Source: an uncultured bacterium
GTDB taxonomy: Bacteria > Bacteroidota > Rhodothermia > Rhodothermales > Rubricoccaceae
Length of the DNA stretch: 64,000 nucleotides
Direction of reading: 5' to 3'
Assembly: GCA_947493945.1 (NCBI GenBank)
Contig: CANLSR010000005.1
Location: forward strand, 1 to 64,000
Position 1 is the stretch's first letter; the number at the start of each line of letters is the position of its first letter. The position numbers were made by a program, and so were the translations under genes. Below the pieces are notes generated by a model. That model was not told the origin of the DNA and searched no databases. It saw only the letters and a program-made list of their open reading frames with translations. Of this stretch, positions 1 to 11,796 are shown piece after piece.

Positions 1-89
1 GCCGTCAGCGTCGTCTTCCCGTGGTCGACGTGGCCGATCGTGCCCACGTTCACGTGGGGCTTCGTGCGCTGAAATTGTTCTTTAGCCAT
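1..89 (-). CDS. tuf: Elongation factor Tu, N-terminal fragment (cut by window edge)
   Basis: Only the first 29 codons are inside the window. The translation starts [20 protein letters not shown] and continues into VDHGKTTLT, which is the EF-Tu N-terminus with its G1 P-loop (GHVDHGKT). EF-Tu is the GTPase that carries aminoacyl-tRNA to the ribosome. It is the last gene of the str operon, 84 bases after fusA on the same strand. A perfect inverted repeat lies between the two genes (141-167) and may attenuate read-through. The rest of the gene lies off the left end. Confidence 0.97.
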   Translation of the reverse strand, partial: MAKEQFQRTKPHVNVGTIGHVDHGKTTLT

Positions 90-140
90 GGGATTCGTTG
101 TCTGGGTGGTCTGGTGTGTTGAAGCGGCTCTCGCCGCGTG

Positions 141-167
141 CCGCCAGCGGGGCGAGCCCGCTGGCGG
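141..167. repeat. Inverted pair of the CGCTGGCGG word between fusA and tuf
   Basis: The arms CCGCCAGCGGG (141-151) and CCCGCTGGCGG (157-167) are perfectly complementary over 11 bp with a 5-base loop. The pair sits 7 bases after the fusA stop codon and before tuf. No T-run follows, so it is at best a weak terminator or an attenuator inside the operon. It is one of many such pairs in the window. Confidence 0.75.
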
Positions 168-173
168 TCTGTG

Positions 174-2273
174 CTAAGCGGCCGCCTTGCCTTCGCTCGC
201 GATCTCGTCGGCGATGGCCTTCGGGACCTCCTGGTAGTGGTCGAACTGCATCGAGTAGATGGCCCGGCCCTGGGTGTTGGACCGGAGGTCGGTCGAGTAC
301 CCGAACATCTCGGACAGCGGGACCATCGCGTCGATGACCTGGGCCTCGTTGCGCTGGCCCATGCCGTCGATCTGGCCGCGCCGCGACGAGAGGTCGCCGA
401 TCACGTCGCCCATGTACTCCTCGGGCGTGATGACCTCGACCTTCATGATCGGCTCCATGATGACCGGGCTCGCGCGGCGCGTGGCCTCGCGGAAGGCCAT
501 CCGGCCGGCGATCTCGAACGAGAGCTGGTCGGAGTCGACGTTGTGGAACTTGCCGTCGTACAGCCGCGCCTTGATGCCCTCGATGGGGTAGCCGGCGAGC
601 GGGCCCTGGTCGAGCGCGCTCTCGATCCCCTTCTGGACCGAGTTGATAAACTCGCGCGGGATCGAGCCGCCCTTGATCTCGTCGATAAACTCGAGGCCCG
701 TGCCGCCGTCCTCCATCGGGCTGAACTCGATGTCGACGTGGGCAAACTGGCCGCGGCCGCCCGACTGCTTCTTGTGGGTGTACGAGTGGTCGACCGACTT
801 GCGGATGGCCTCGCGGTACGAGACCTGGGGCTGGCCGACGTTGGCCTCGACCTTGAACTCGCGCTTGAGGCGGTCCACGATGATCTCCAGGTGCAGCTCG
901 CCCATGCCGGCGATCAGGGTCTGGCCCGTCTCGTCGTCGGACGACACCTTGAAGGTCGGGTCCTCCTCGGCCAGCTTCTGCAGCCCGACGCCCAGCTTGT
1001 CGATGTCGGCCTTGGTCTTGGGCTCGATCGCGATCCGGATCACCGGCTCGGGGAAGTCCATCGACTCCAGCACGACCGGGTGGTCCGGGTCGCACAGCGT
1101 GTCGCCGGTCTTGGTGTCCTTCAAGCCCACGATGGCGCAGATGTCGCCAGCCTTGACCTCCTCGACGTCCTCACGCGTGTTGGCGTGCATGAACAGCAGG
1201 CGGCCGGCCCGCTCCTTTTTCTCGGTGTTGGCGTTCAAGAGGGCATCGCCCTTTTTCAGCGTGCCCGAGTAGACGCGCGCGAACGTGATCCGGCCGACGT
1301 AGGGGTCGGTCGCGATCTTGAAGGCGATGGCCGCCAGCGGCCCGTCGGGGTCCGCCTCGCGGACGACCTCGTCCTCGGTGCGCGGCTTGTGGCCCTCGAT
1401 CGGCGGCACGTCGTGGGGGCTCGGCAGGTAGTCGACGACGCCGTTGAGCAGCTGCTGGACGCCCTTGTTCTTGAACGCGGAGCCGCAGAAGACCGGCGTG
1501 ATGTCCATCGAGATGGTCGCCTTGCGGACCGTCTGGCGGACGTCCTCCGGGGGGAGCTCCTCGCCTTCGAGGTACATCATCAGGAGCTCGTCGTTGTGCT
1601 CGGCGACGGCCTCCAGGAGCGCGATCCTCGCCTTCTTGGCGACCGGCTTGAGGTCCTCGGGGATCTCGACCGTGTCCCAGGTCGTGCCCTGCGTCGCGTC
1701 GTCGAAGACCAACGCCGTGTTCTCGATCAGGTCGATGACGCCCTTGAACATCTCGCCGTCGCCGATCGGGATCTGGACCGGGATGGCGTTGGCGCCCAGC
1801 CGGTCGCGCATCATCTGGACGGCGTTGTCGAAGTTGGCGCCGGTCCGGTCCATCTTGTTGACGAACGCGATGCGCGGCACGTTGTACTTGTTCATCTGCC
1901 GCCAGACCGTCTCCGACTGGGGCTCGACGCCGCCGACGGAGCAGAACAGCGCGACCGCGCCGTCGAGCACGCGGAGCGAGCGCTCGACCTCGACCGTAAA
2001 GTCGACGTGGCCGGGCGTGTCGATGATGTTGATGCGGTGGCCGTCCCACTCGGCCGTCGTCGCGGCCGAGGTGATGGTGATGCCGCGCTCTTTCTCCTGC
2101 TCCATCCAGTCCATCGTGGCGCCGCCCTCGTGGACCTCGCCGATCCGGTGGGTCTTGCCGGTGTAGTACAGGATGCGCTCGGTCGTCGTCGTCTTACCGG
2201 CGTCGATGTGGGCCGAGATCCCGATGTTCCGGGTCTTGGTGAGCGAGAAGGTCTTGCCTTGGAGTTCGGACAT
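174..2273 (-). CDS. fusA: Elongation factor G
   Basis: This 699-residue translational GTPase drives ribosomal translocation and helps recycle ribosomes. The start [20 protein letters not shown] leads into the G1 P-loop AHIDAGKT, followed by the G3 motif DTPGH and the G4 motif NKMD, then domain II and the EF-G domains III-V. The protein ends in [10 protein letters not shown], and its length is normal for the family. The open frame runs further upstream, but the family begins a few residues before the GTPase domain, so the ATG at 2271-2273 is preferred. The gene follows rpsG by 67 bases and precedes tuf, which is the classical str operon order. Confidence 0.98.
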   Translation of the reverse strand: MSELQGKTFSLTKTRNIGISAHIDAGKTTTTERILYYTGKTHRIGEVHEGGATMDWMEQEKERGITITSAATTAEWDGHRINIIDTPGHVDFTVEVERSLRVLDGAVALFCSVGGVEPQSETVWRQMNKYNVPRIAFVNKMDRTGANFDNAVQMMRDRLGANAIPVQIPIGDGEMFKGVIDLIENTALVFDDATQGTTWDTVEIPEDLKPVAKKARIALLEAVAEHNDELLMMYLEGEELPPEDVRQTVRKATISMDITPVFCGSAFKNKGVQQLLNGVVDYLPSPHDVPPIEGHKPRTEDEVVREADPDGPLAAIAFKIATDPYVGRITFARVYSGTLKKGDALLNANTEKKERAGRLLFMHANTREDVEEVKAGDICAIVGLKDTKTGDTLCDPDHPVVLESMDFPEPVIRIAIEPKTKADIDKLGVGLQKLAEEDPTFKVSSDDETGQTLIAGMGELHLEIIVDRLKREFKVEANVGQPQVSYREAIRKSVDHSYTHKKQSGGRGQFAHVDIEFSPMEDGGTGLEFIDEIKGGSIPREFINSVQKGIESALDQGPLAGYPIEGIKARLYDGKFHNVDSDQLSFEIAGRMAFREATRRASPVIMEPIMKVEVITPEEYMGDVIGDLSSRRGQIDGMGQRNEAQVIDAMVPLSEMFGYSTDLRSNTQGRAIYSMQFDHYQEVPKAIADEIASEGKAAA

Positions 2274-2340
2274 GTAGGGGGACGTCTGGGAGTGTCCTGG
2301 AAAAACGCCGGGTCGGTGGCCGCTAGGGCCCGTGGTCTCG

Positions 2341-2811
2341 TTAGAAGCGCGCGAAGTGGGCGAACGCCTTGTTGGCCTCGGCCATCCGGTGCACGTCGTC
2401 CTTCTTCTTGACCGCGCCGCCCTCGCCGCGGCTGGCCGCGATGATCTCGGCCGCCAGCCGGTTGGCCATTGACTTGTCGCCACGCGTCTTGGCGTACTGG
2501 AGCAGCCAGCGGAAGGCGAGCGACGTCCGCCGCTCGGGGCGGACCTCGATGGGCACCTGGTAGGTCGCGCCGCCGACGCGGCGGCTGCGGACCTCGACCA
2601 GCGGCGCCGCATTCGTTAGCGCCTGGCGGAAGATCTCGACGCCGGGCTCGCCGGTCCGCTCCTCGGCCAGGTCGAAGGCGCCGTAGACGAGGCGCTGGGC
2701 CACGGACTTTTTGCCGTCGCGCATGACGGCCGCGATAAACTTGGCCACGGTGACGTCGCCGTAGATCGGGTCGGGGATCGGGATCCGCTTTTCTGCTTGC
2801 TTCCTGCGCAT
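2341..2811 (-). CDS. rpsG: 30S ribosomal protein S7
   Basis: This 156-residue protein is the primary 16S rRNA binder that nucleates the 30S head and lies near the E site. The N-terminus [19 protein letters not shown] and the later [16 protein letters not shown] segment are characteristic of uS7, and the length is exactly normal. It is the second gene of the str operon, 111 bases after rpsL. That spacer carries a single CCGCCAGCGG word at 2841-2850. Confidence 0.98.
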   Translation of the reverse strand: MRRKQAEKRIPIPDPIYGDVTVAKFIAAVMRDGKKSVAQRLVYGAFDLAEERTGEPGVEIFRQALTNAAPLVEVRSRRVGGATYQVPIEVRPERRTSLAFRWLLQYAKTRGDKSMANRLAAEIIAASRGEGGAVKKKDDVHRMAEANKAFAHFARF

Positions 2812-2922
2812 GGGGTCGGTCTCTGGACTGGCGGCGCGGGCCGCCAGCGGGGAATCGGGGGGACAGCGGCCGGCGGGCGACGGGCCGGACCACTGACTGG
2901 TCCCCGTCTGCCCTGGGTCGCG

Positions 2923-3297
2923 CTAGCTCTTCGGCTTTTTGGCGCCGTACTTCGAGCGGCTCTTCTTGCGGTCGGCCACGCCGGCCGTGTCGAGCGCGCC
3001 GCGCACGATGTGGTACTTCACACCGGGCAGGTCCTTGGCGCCGCCGCCGCGGACGAGCACGATGGAGTGCTCCTGCAGGTTGTGGCCCTCGCCCGGGATG
3101 TAGGCGATGACCTCGTAGCCGTTGGTCAACCGCACCTTGGCGACCTTGCGGAGGGCGGAGTTCGGCTTCTTCGGCGTCGTCGTGTAGACGCGCGTGCACA
3201 CGCCGCGGCGCTGGGGGTTGCCCTGGAGCGCAATCGACCCGGAGGTCTTGCGCTTGGGCGTGCGGCCCTTGCGGACGAGCTGGTTGATCGTAGGCAT
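2923..3297 (-). CDS. rpsL: 30S ribosomal protein S12
   Basis: This 124-residue protein of the decoding centre is the usual target of streptomycin-resistance mutations. It starts [20 protein letters not shown] and contains the conserved KKPNSALRK and [11 protein letters not shown] segments. Lysine is present at the classical resistance position ([11 protein letters not shown]). The frame is open about 60 codons further upstream, but that extension has no ribosomal protein character, so the ATG at 3295-3297 is used. It is the first gene of the str operon. Confidence 0.98.
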   Translation of the reverse strand: MPTINQLVRKGRTPKRKTSGSIALQGNPQRRGVCTRVYTTTPKKPNSALRKVAKVRLTNGYEVIAYIPGEGHNLQEHSIVLVRGGGAKDLPGVKYHIVRGALDTAGVADRKKSRSKYGAKKPKS

Positions 3298-3556
3298 TCT
3301 TTCGCGTGGGGACGGGCGCGCGGCAGACGGCCGGCGCGGACAAGTCGGAACCCCCAAGGTAGACGCCGCGCCGGCCGATTCCCATGTTGCGACCTTCACA
3401 AAACCTGTTCCCACCCCCGACCAGAGGCTGCAAAGCGCGAAGCTTAAATGCAGACCGTCAACTGATACAGACCGACAGACCACACCTCTTGAGCTCCCCC
3501 TTTGCCCCGCTGGCGGTCGGTGCTAGCGGGTGGGGGCGCCGAGGCGGCCCGGCCTC
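3298..3556 (-). promoter_or_regulatory. Leader and promoter region of the str operon
   Basis: This 259-base gap separates ftsH from rpsL, and both genes read leftward. On the minus strand a TTGACG hexamer (3461-3456) is followed by an AT-richer patch (ATTTAAGCTT), the only such patch in a very GC-rich gap. That makes it a plausible promoter, but I cannot assign the -10 box with confidence. The ftsH-proximal part holds CCCGCTGGCGG at 3506-3516 with an imperfect partner, probably the end of the ftsH transcript. Confidence 0.3.
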
Positions 3557-5665
<2,109 letters not shown>

Positions 5666-5823
5666 ATTCAGGGGTCGCGCCGAGGCGCGGGACGCGTACG
5701 GGAACGCGCGAACAGATCGGACGAAAGGAGGGCGGTACCCGACCCTGGGAGGCAGGTTCCACCGGGACCCGCGGGCCGTGGGCCCCGGGGCAGATCTCAA
5801 CGCGCGCGCGCCGGCGTCTCGTG

Positions 5824-5846
5824 CCGCTGGCGGCCGGTGCCAGCGG
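5824..5846. repeat. Inverted pair of the CGCTGGCGG word after the TPR gene
   Basis: Arms CCGCTGGC (5824-5831) and GCCAGCGG (5839-5846) pair perfectly over 8 bp around a 7-base loop. The pair lies 77 bases beyond the stop of the TPR lipoprotein gene and upstream of ftsH on the same strand. A terminator role is plausible, but no T-run follows. Confidence 0.6.
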
Positions 5847-5922
5847 GAGCTTCACAGGCCGGTCCGCCTGGCCCCAGCCGAGTGCCCAGATCGGGCTCGC
5901 CTGTCCGCGCGGCCCGACGGCT

Positions 5923-8900
5923 CTACGGGCCGTCCTGGGCGGGCGTGCCGGTCTCGACCAGGCGGAAGCCGTCGAGGGCGATCACCACCGCCCGGTTCTG
6001 GGCCCAGGCGGGCAGGTCGCCCCGGGCGTTCTCCGCCTCCTCGTCCGTCTCGAACCGCCCGACGCCGACCACGACCTCGCCGCTGTCGTCGTTGACCAGC
6101 GTCGCGGCCTGGAAGCCGGCCTCTACGAGGACGGCCACCAGCGCGTCCGCCTCGGCGGCCAGCGTGGCTTGCTGGACGCGCCAGGTAAAGCCGCCGCCGG
6201 CCGGATCCAGCGGCTCCTCGCTGCGGAGGATCGCCGAGCCAGCCGCGGCGGGCTCAGAAACCGGGTCCCCTCCCGAGTCGGCCCTCTCGGTGCCCCCGGC
6301 CGCCAGCGGGGCGCCGGGGGCACCGAGCGAGTCGGAAGGCGCCGGGGGGCCGGGGGGCACCAATGGGTCGGGGAGCGCCGGCGAGTCGGGGGCTGCGACT
6401 GGGGCCGGCAGCGCCGCGGCCAGTGCCTGGGCACGCTCCGCGTAGGGCGTCCCGGGGTACCGCGCCGCCACGCTGGCAAAGTGGCTCCGCAGCGTAAACG
6501 ACGCGGGGCCGAGCGACGCCTGGTCCGGTGGAGTGCTGGGGTCCGCAGCCGTCCCCTCGGCGTCGAGCCTCCGAAGCGCCAGGGGCTCCTCGTCTGCGTC
6601 TCGCACCTGGACGTCGTCTTCCTGAACGGGCACTACCCCGTTGTCTAATCGGGCGCCTTGCAAATCCCGCTCGCTGGGCAGGACGGCCTCGTCGTCCCGT
6701 GCCTCGTCGTCTAGCGCAGGGCGGTTCGGCACCTGGCGGTCGAGAGGGGCGGGCTCGTCACCGACCGGTCCGTCGCCAGGACCGGAGGCCTCGTCCGGTC
6801 CCGCTGGCGCCGCCGCTGGCAGCGCCTCGAAAACGGCGAGCAGCACCGGCGACACCAGGCTGTCGGGGAGCGGGCGGGTCAGCGCGAGCGTGTCGGCGCC
6901 GGCCCACTCGGCGTAGGCCGCGCCGGCGGCCAGGTAGGCGCGGGGCGACGTCGGATCGTCGGGGTCGGCGTCGGCGAGCACGACGAGGTCGTGGGCCGCC
7001 CCCAGCGGGTCGCCGGCGCGCCAGCGGGCGCGGGCGTCGTCGTAGGCCGAGGACGTCTCGACGGGGCCGGCCCCGACCTCCTCGCCCTCCCTCTCCATCC
7101 CGAGGCGGATGCGGGAGGCCCGCCCGAGCGCCGTCGTGTCGGCGGCGACGGCCTGGTAGAGCCGCCTCGCCTCTTGCTCGCGGCCCGCCGCGCGCTCGAT
7201 CTCCGCCAGCGCGTAGCGCGCCTGGGGGGCGATGGGCGCGTCCGGCGTCTCGGCCAGGATGCTGCGGTAGAGCGCCGCCGCGGTGTCGGCCCGCCCCAGC
7301 GACAGGAAAAAGGCGTTGGCAAGCTCGTAGCGGAGCCCGGCCAGCTCCGTCACCATCTCCTCGCGCTTGGCCGGCGTGCGCGGGACCATGCTCAGGTCCA
7401 GCGGCGGCGGGCCCTCGCCCAGCCCGAATCCGCCCTGGACGTCGCCGCCCACGACCGACCGGCCGGCGGCGATGTTGCCGGCCTGCACCGCCGCCCGCCG
7501 CCGCCAGTTGGGCACGAGCGGGCGCGTGCCCCACCGCTGCTCGAAGGCGATCCGGCCGGCCTGGATGGAGGCCGGCGACTGGTAGGACAGGAACCCGCCC
7601 GAGCCGTCGGCCGGCTGGCGGTCGGCGGCCGACGCCGGCTGCCCCGGCAGCGGGGCGCCGCCCTCGCCCGAGAACAGCTGGGCCGTGCGCGCCGCGTCCA
7701 GGCGGCGCTGCTCGTCGAGGTAGACGCGGCGGCGCTCGGCCTCGATCTGACCGATCCGGGCGCGGAAGGCGTCGTCGTCGAGCCGGCCGAGGGCCAGGAG
7801 CGAGTCGGACTCGGCGATGCGCCGGGCCGCCCCGGCGAGGACCGAGTAGGTGCGCGCCTCGTCGGTCACGTCCAGGATGGCGCCGCGCGCCGCGCGGAGG
7901 TCGGTGGCCGGCGCGCGGAGCGACGTCGCCGCGGTGTCGAAGTGGGCCGACGCGCGGACGTAGTCGCCCAGGGCGTCGCGGTAGAACTCGGCCAGGCGGT
8001 AGTGGGCCTGGCCCCGGACCGGCCCGGTCGCGCTCAGCTCCTCGTCGTAGAGCACCGACCGGAACAGCCCGAGCGCCGTCGGGTCGTCGCCCGCGGCCGA
8101 CCGGAGACGGGCCTCGGCGAGCGCCAGCTCGGCGCGCCGCTGGTAGTTCTTGTCGTCGGCCCGCATCCGGCGGACGGCGTCCAGGGCCAGGTCGGTCTGG
8201 CCGGCGTCGACGCCCAGCACCAGCGCCCGGCCGAGCCGGGCCGCGTAGCTGATCTCGTAGGCCGGGTTGCGGTCGAGCGCCGCCTGGTACGCCCGGGCCG
8301 CCAGGTCCCACCGCTCGGCGTGCTCCTCGACTTGGCCCAGCAGCACGTAGGCGCGGCCGGCGACGTCGGCGTCGCCCTCGTCGGGGGCACCCTCGCGCAG
8401 CGTCTCGGCCGCCTCGTCCCAGCGGCCGGCGCGGGCGTAGAGCTCGCCCAGGGCCAGGCGCATCCGGGCCGTCCAGCGCCGGTCGCCGCCCTCGTCCGCC
8501 AGCCCCTCTTCGAGCGCCAGGACGCCCTCGTCGAAGCGGTCGCCCGCGGCGTAGGTCCGGCCGAGCCAGAACCTCGCCTCGTCGCCCAGCCGCCGGTCCC
8601 CGGCCCGCCCCGCAGCGGCCATCGTCTCGCGGAACTTCTGCTCGGCGCCGGCCAGGTTGCGCTGGTAGAAGTAGGACTTGCCGATGACCAGGAGCGCGTC
8701 GTCGGCCCACTTGGAGCCGGGCCGGGTACGGAGCAGCTCGGCGCTCTTGTCGATGGCCTCCTGGAACGGCCCGCTCGCGCCGCCGGCCGACTCGTTGTCC
8801 GGGAACACGGAGACCAGCCGGCTCCGGTCGACCGTCACCGCGGCCTGCGCCAGCGCCCGCTCGCCGTCCTCCAGCGCGCGCGAGGCGTTGTAGTACGTGT

Positions 8901-9039
8901 TGTAGTACGCCCGGAAGTTGTTGTAGCGGCTGCCGAACACCGCCCCGCAGCCGACGAGCGCCGTCCCCACCCACAGGACGGCCAGGGCGGACGAGAGGCG
9001 GGCCAGCGCGGGGCGCCCCGCGGACGGGAAGTACCACAT
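5923..9039 (-). CDS. Large TPR-repeat lipoprotein with C-terminal SPOR-like domain (PorW/SprE-like)
   Basis: This is a 1038-residue lipoprotein. The N-terminal signal ends in the lipobox LVGC (about residues 27-30), followed by a Tyr/Asn-rich stretch FGSRYNNFRAYYNTYYNAS. That resembles the start of Bacteroidota PorW/SprE proteins, which serve type IX secretion and gliding. Many degenerate TPR-like helical repeats follow (for example WADDALLVIGKSYFYQRNL and ARFWLGRTYAAG). A proline-rich linker of low complexity leads to a final domain of about 75 residues (FTWRVQQATLAAEADALVAV) with the look of a SPOR peptidoglycan-binding fold. The linker contains an in-frame copy of the CCGCCAGCGG word near 6300. 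The T9SS assignment is inferred from architecture and from T9SS cargo elsewhere in the window. Confidence 0.75.
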   Translation of the reverse strand: MWYFPSAGRPALARLSSALAVLWVGTALVGCGAVFGSRYNNFRAYYNTYYNASRALEDGERALAQAAVTVDRSRLVSVFPDNESAGGASGPFQEAIDKSAELLRTRPGSKWADDALLVIGKSYFYQRNLAGAEQKFRETMAAAGRAGDRRLGDEARFWLGRTYAAGDRFDEGVLALEEGLADEGGDRRWTARMRLALGELYARAGRWDEAAETLREGAPDEGDADVAGRAYVLLGQVEEHAERWDLAARAYQAALDRNPAYEISYAARLGRALVLGVDAGQTDLALDAVRRMRADDKNYQRRAELALAEARLRSAAGDDPTALGLFRSVLYDEELSATGPVRGQAHYRLAEFYRDALGDYVRASAHFDTAATSLRAPATDLRAARGAILDVTDEARTYSVLAGAARRIAESDSLLALGRLDDDAFRARIGQIEAERRRVYLDEQRRLDAARTAQLFSGEGGAPLPGQPASAADRQPADGSGGFLSYQSPASIQAGRIAFEQRWGTRPLVPNWRRRAAVQAGNIAAGRSVVGGDVQGGFGLGEGPPPLDLSMVPRTPAKREEMVTELAGLRYELANAFFLSLGRADTAAALYRSILAETPDAPIAPQARYALAEIERAAGREQEARRLYQAVAADTTALGRASRIRLGMEREGEEVGAGPVETSSAYDDARARWRAGDPLGAAHDLVVLADADPDDPTSPRAYLAAGAAYAEWAGADTLALTRPLPDSLVSPVLLAVFEALPAAAPAGPDEASGPGDGPVGDEPAPLDRQVPNRPALDDEARDDEAVLPSERDLQGARLDNGVVPVQEDDVQVRDADEEPLALRRLDAEGTAADPSTPPDQASLGPASFTLRSHFASVAARYPGTPYAERAQALAAALPAPVAAPDSPALPDPLVPPGPPAPSDSLGAPGAPLAAGGTERADSGGDPVSEPAAAGSAILRSEEPLDPAGGGFTWRVQQATLAAEADALVAVLVEAGFQAATLVNDDSGEVVVGVGRFETDEEAENARGDLPAWAQNRAVVIALDGFRLVETGTPAQDGP

Positions 9040-9157
9040 CGAGATCGGGGAGGACCGGGGTAGCGGAGGCGCGGGGCAGTCTGGGGCAGGTGGCCCCCAA
9101 AGCTACGCCGGCCGCCTAGGCGCCACGGGGCACGAACGCGGCGCCCCGGCCGCGTGC

Positions 9158-9182
9158 CGCTGGCGCACCGGCCCCGCCAGCG
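9158..9182. repeat. Inverted pair of the CGCTGGCG word after pyk
   Basis: Arms CGCTGGCG (9158-9165) and CGCCAGCG (9175-9182) are perfectly complementary with a 9-base loop. The pair lies 29 bases after the pyk stop on the minus strand, where a terminator would be expected. There is no T-run. Confidence 0.6.
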
Positions 9183-9211
9183 CGGCGGAACGGTCGGGGC
9201 CGGCGGCTCGC

Positions 9212-10663
9212 CTACACCCAGTCCTCGCCCAGGGTCGAGACGTGGATCATGTTGGTGCGGCCCATGGCCGGCAGCGGCAGCCCGGCCGTGACCACGATCC
9301 GGGTGCCGGCGCCGTAGTCGCCGCGGTCGAGCAGCGTCCGGTGGACGGCGCGGACGCCGTCGTCGGTGTGCTCCTGGAACCGGATCGCGATGGGCTCGAC
9401 GCCCCAGGTCAGGGCGATCCGGCCCAGCGCCGTCTCGTCGTCGGTGAAGGCGTAGATAGGCACGTCGGGCCGGTGGCTGGCGATGGCGCGGGCCGTCGAG
9501 CCCGAGTGCGTCAGGCAGCAGATCGCCTCCGCCTCGGTGTCGTCCGCCAGCCGGACGGCGGTGAACGAGACGGCGTCGGTGATCGGGTCGTCGCGGTCGG
9601 TGACGGCCACGACCGCCTGGCGGCCGCCCAGCCCGCGGCGGTTGGCCTCGGCCGAGCGCACGATCTCGTCCATCACGCGGACGGCCTCGATGGGGTACTT
9701 GCCCGCGGCCGTCTCGCCGGAGAGCATCACCGCGTCCGACCCGTCGAACACGGCGTTGGCCACGTCGGTCGCCTCGGCGCGCGTCGGGCGCGGGTTGTCG
9801 ACCATCGACTCCAGCATCTGGGTCGCCGTGATGACCGGCTTCGAGGCCTCCAGGCACGCCCGGATCAGCTGCTTCTGGACGATGGGCACGTTCTGCATCG
9901 GGATCTCGATGCCCAGGTCGCCGCGCGCGACCATGATGCCGGAGCTGGCGTCGAGGATGGCCGCGAAGTCCTCGACGGCCTCGGGCTTCTCGATCTTGGA
10001 GATGACCCCGATGTCCTTGCCGGCGGCGCGGACGCGGCGCGTGAGGTCGGCCACGTCGCGGCCGCTGCGCACGAACGAGAGCGCGATCAGGTCCACGTCG
10101 TGGTCCAGGCCGAACTGGAGGTCGGCCAGGTCCTTGTCGGTCAGCGACGGCCGGGCGGACTTGAGCTTGGGCAGGTTGACGCCCTTCCGCGACCGGAGCG
10201 GCCCGCCCACCACGACCTCGGTGGTGACGTCGCTCCCGTCGACGTGGGTCACGACCAGCTCCAGGTGGCCGTCGTCGAGCAGGATCCGGTTGCCCTCGAC
10301 CACCTCCTCCGCCAGCGCGTCGTAGCTCACGTGCACGCGCTCGACGGTCCCGCTCTCGACGGGCTCGCTGGTGAGCACCAGCACGTTGCCCTTGTGGATC
10401 AGCACGCCGCCGTCGCGCACCAGGCCCAGCCGGATCTTGGGCCCCTGGAGGTCCTGGAGCACCGGCACCACGCGCCCCGCCGCCGCCGCCTCCTCGCGGA
10501 CGATCTCCATCATCCGCCGGTGGTCGTCGTGGGAGCCGTGCGAGAAGTTGAGCCGGGCCACGTCCATCCCCACCCGGATCAGCTCGCGGACGCCCTCGCG
10601 AGTGGCCACGGCGGGGCCGAGCGTGCAGACGATCTTGGTGCGGCGGGGGGTGGGTCGAGACAT
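9212..10663 (-). CDS. pyk: Pyruvate kinase
   Basis: This 483-residue cytosolic glycolytic enzyme makes pyruvate and ATP from phosphoenolpyruvate and ADP. Conserved segments in order are TKIVCTLGPA at the N-terminus, ARLNFSHG, VISKIEKPEA with the catalytic lysine, MVARGDLGIEIP, TATQMLESM, and DGSDAVMLSGETAAGKYP, followed by the C-terminal allosteric-type domain. The length is normal. It is a single-gene unit, 172 bases before the TPR gene on the same strand, with an inverted CGCTGGCG pair after its stop. Confidence 0.98.
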   Translation of the reverse strand: MSRPTPRRTKIVCTLGPAVATREGVRELIRVGMDVARLNFSHGSHDDHRRMMEIVREEAAAAGRVVPVLQDLQGPKIRLGLVRDGGVLIHKGNVLVLTSEPVESGTVERVHVSYDALAEEVVEGNRILLDDGHLELVVTHVDGSDVTTEVVVGGPLRSRKGVNLPKLKSARPSLTDKDLADLQFGLDHDVDLIALSFVRSGRDVADLTRRVRAAGKDIGVISKIEKPEAVEDFAAILDASSGIMVARGDLGIEIPMQNVPIVQKQLIRACLEASKPVITATQMLESMVDNPRPTRAEATDVANAVFDGSDAVMLSGETAAGKYPIEAVRVMDEIVRSAEANRRGLGGRQAVVAVTDRDDPITDAVSFTAVRLADDTEAEAICCLTHSGSTARAIASHRPDVPIYAFTDDETALGRIALTWGVEPIAIRFQEHTDDGVRAVHRTLLDRGDYGAGTRIVVTAGLPLPAMGRTNMIHVSTLGEDWV

Positions 10664-10855
10664 CGGGCGCAGGCGTGGTGGGGAGGCGGCCCAACCTACG
10701 CCGGCCCTCCGCGGGAACCGGGGCCCCAGCGGCGAAATCGACGGAAGCGCTTCCGCAGAGGCGGTTTTGGAGCGACTCCACGGACCGCCTCCCGGCCGGC
10801 GAGCGGCCGCTGGCGTTGCCGCTGGCGGTCGCTGTGGGCCCGCGTCTCCCTCGCG

Positions 10856-11518
10856 TCAGCCCTCCGACATCCCCATCGACTCGCTCCGCCAGTCGTAGGC
10901 GAACCGGGCCAGCTCGGTCCCGTTGCGGAGCCCCAGCTTGCGCTTGATGTTGGCGCGGTAGCTCTCGATGGTCTTTACCGACAGGTGGAGCTCCTCGGCG
11001 ATCTCGCGCGTCGACCGCCCGCTGCCGATGTAGCGGACGACCTCGGCCTCGCGGTCGGAGAGGGCCTCGACGGCGCTGCCGCCGGCCTCGCGGCCCTCGA
11101 CGGCCCGGCGCGTCAGGTCGTCGGTGAGCGTGGGGCTGAGGTAGAGCTCGCCGGCCAGGATCTTGCGGATGGCCGGGACCACCTCGGACGGGTCGCTCTG
11201 CTTCATGAGGTAGCCCTGGGCGCCGGACCGCAGCGCGCGCTCGGCGTAGAACCGCTCCTGGTGCATCGAGAGCACCAGGATGGGCAAGTCGTCGCGGCGC
11301 GCGCGGACCTGGCCGATCAGGTCCAGGCCCGAGCCCTGGCGCAGCATGATGTCCACGATCACGAAGTCGAGCTCCTGGCCGTCGAGGATCTGGAGCGCGT
11401 CGTCGGCCGAGTCGGCCTCCGCGACGACCTCCAAGTCCGTCTCGGGGGCGATCAGCCGGACCAAGCCCTGCCGGATGATCGGGTGGTCGTCGACGACGAG
11501 GATGCGGGTGGCGGCCAT
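10856..11518 (-). CDS. NarL/FixJ-family response regulator
   Basis: This 220-residue protein has a receiver domain (about 1-120) and a LuxR-type helix-turn-helix (about 155-215). The receiver shows the acidic pair in VVDDH, the phospho-acceptor Asp in VIVDIML, the switch residue in LVLSMH, and the lysine in GYLMKQ. The output domain reads LSDREAEVVRYIGSGRSTREIAEELHLS with TIESYRANIKRKLGL, a DNA-recognition helix. No histidine kinase is adjacent, so its partner and regulon are unknown. The frame extends upstream for hundreds of codons antisense to nothing, but homology starts at MAATRILVVDDH (ATG 11516-11518). Confidence 0.93.
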   Translation of the reverse strand: MAATRILVVDDHPIIRQGLVRLIAPETDLEVVAEADSADDALQILDGQELDFVIVDIMLRQGSGLDLIGQVRARRDDLPILVLSMHQERFYAERALRSGAQGYLMKQSDPSEVVPAIRKILAGELYLSPTLTDDLTRRAVEGREAGGSAVEALSDREAEVVRYIGSGRSTREIAEELHLSVKTIESYRANIKRKLGLRNGTELARFAYDWRSESMGMSEG

Positions 11519-11644
11519 GGGTCCAGGGCGGCGGTCTCTTGATAGATTAACGACTCTCCGGATGGGGAACGCCTGGACATCGCCCGGGCCATCCCTCGTT
11601 CGGGGCCGGAACCTACCCACCATTCCCACCGGAGGCGTCCGGGC

Positions 11645-11704
11645 CGCCCGCTGGCGGCGCCGGGCTTGGCGGCGGAGGGTTGGACGGGCGGGCGCCAGCG
11701 GGCG
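11645..11704. repeat. Inverted pair of the CGCTGGCGG word after the fructosamine kinase gene
   Basis: Arms CGCCCGCTGGCG (11645-11656) and CGCCAGCGGGCG (11693-11704) are perfectly complementary over 12 bp with a 36-base loop. They lie in the 278-base gap between the fructosamine kinase stop and the response regulator start, both minus strand. A GATAGATTAA patch near 11540 is the AT-richest part of the gap and could belong to the response-regulator promoter. Confidence 0.6.
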
Positions 11705-11796
11705 AGCCGATCCCTGACGGCCGCTCGCCGAGTTCGCCTCTCCCCTGCCAGGCCCGAGCCGTCGCGCGCGGCTGGAGCGCGTGCGACGGAGGCAGC

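Noticed and set aside
138-2411. Long plus-strand open frame opposite fusA and rpsG
   Set aside because: High GC makes long antisense open frames common. The translation is Arg/Leu/Asp-rich with no family features and lies opposite unmistakable fusA/rpsG coding sequence.
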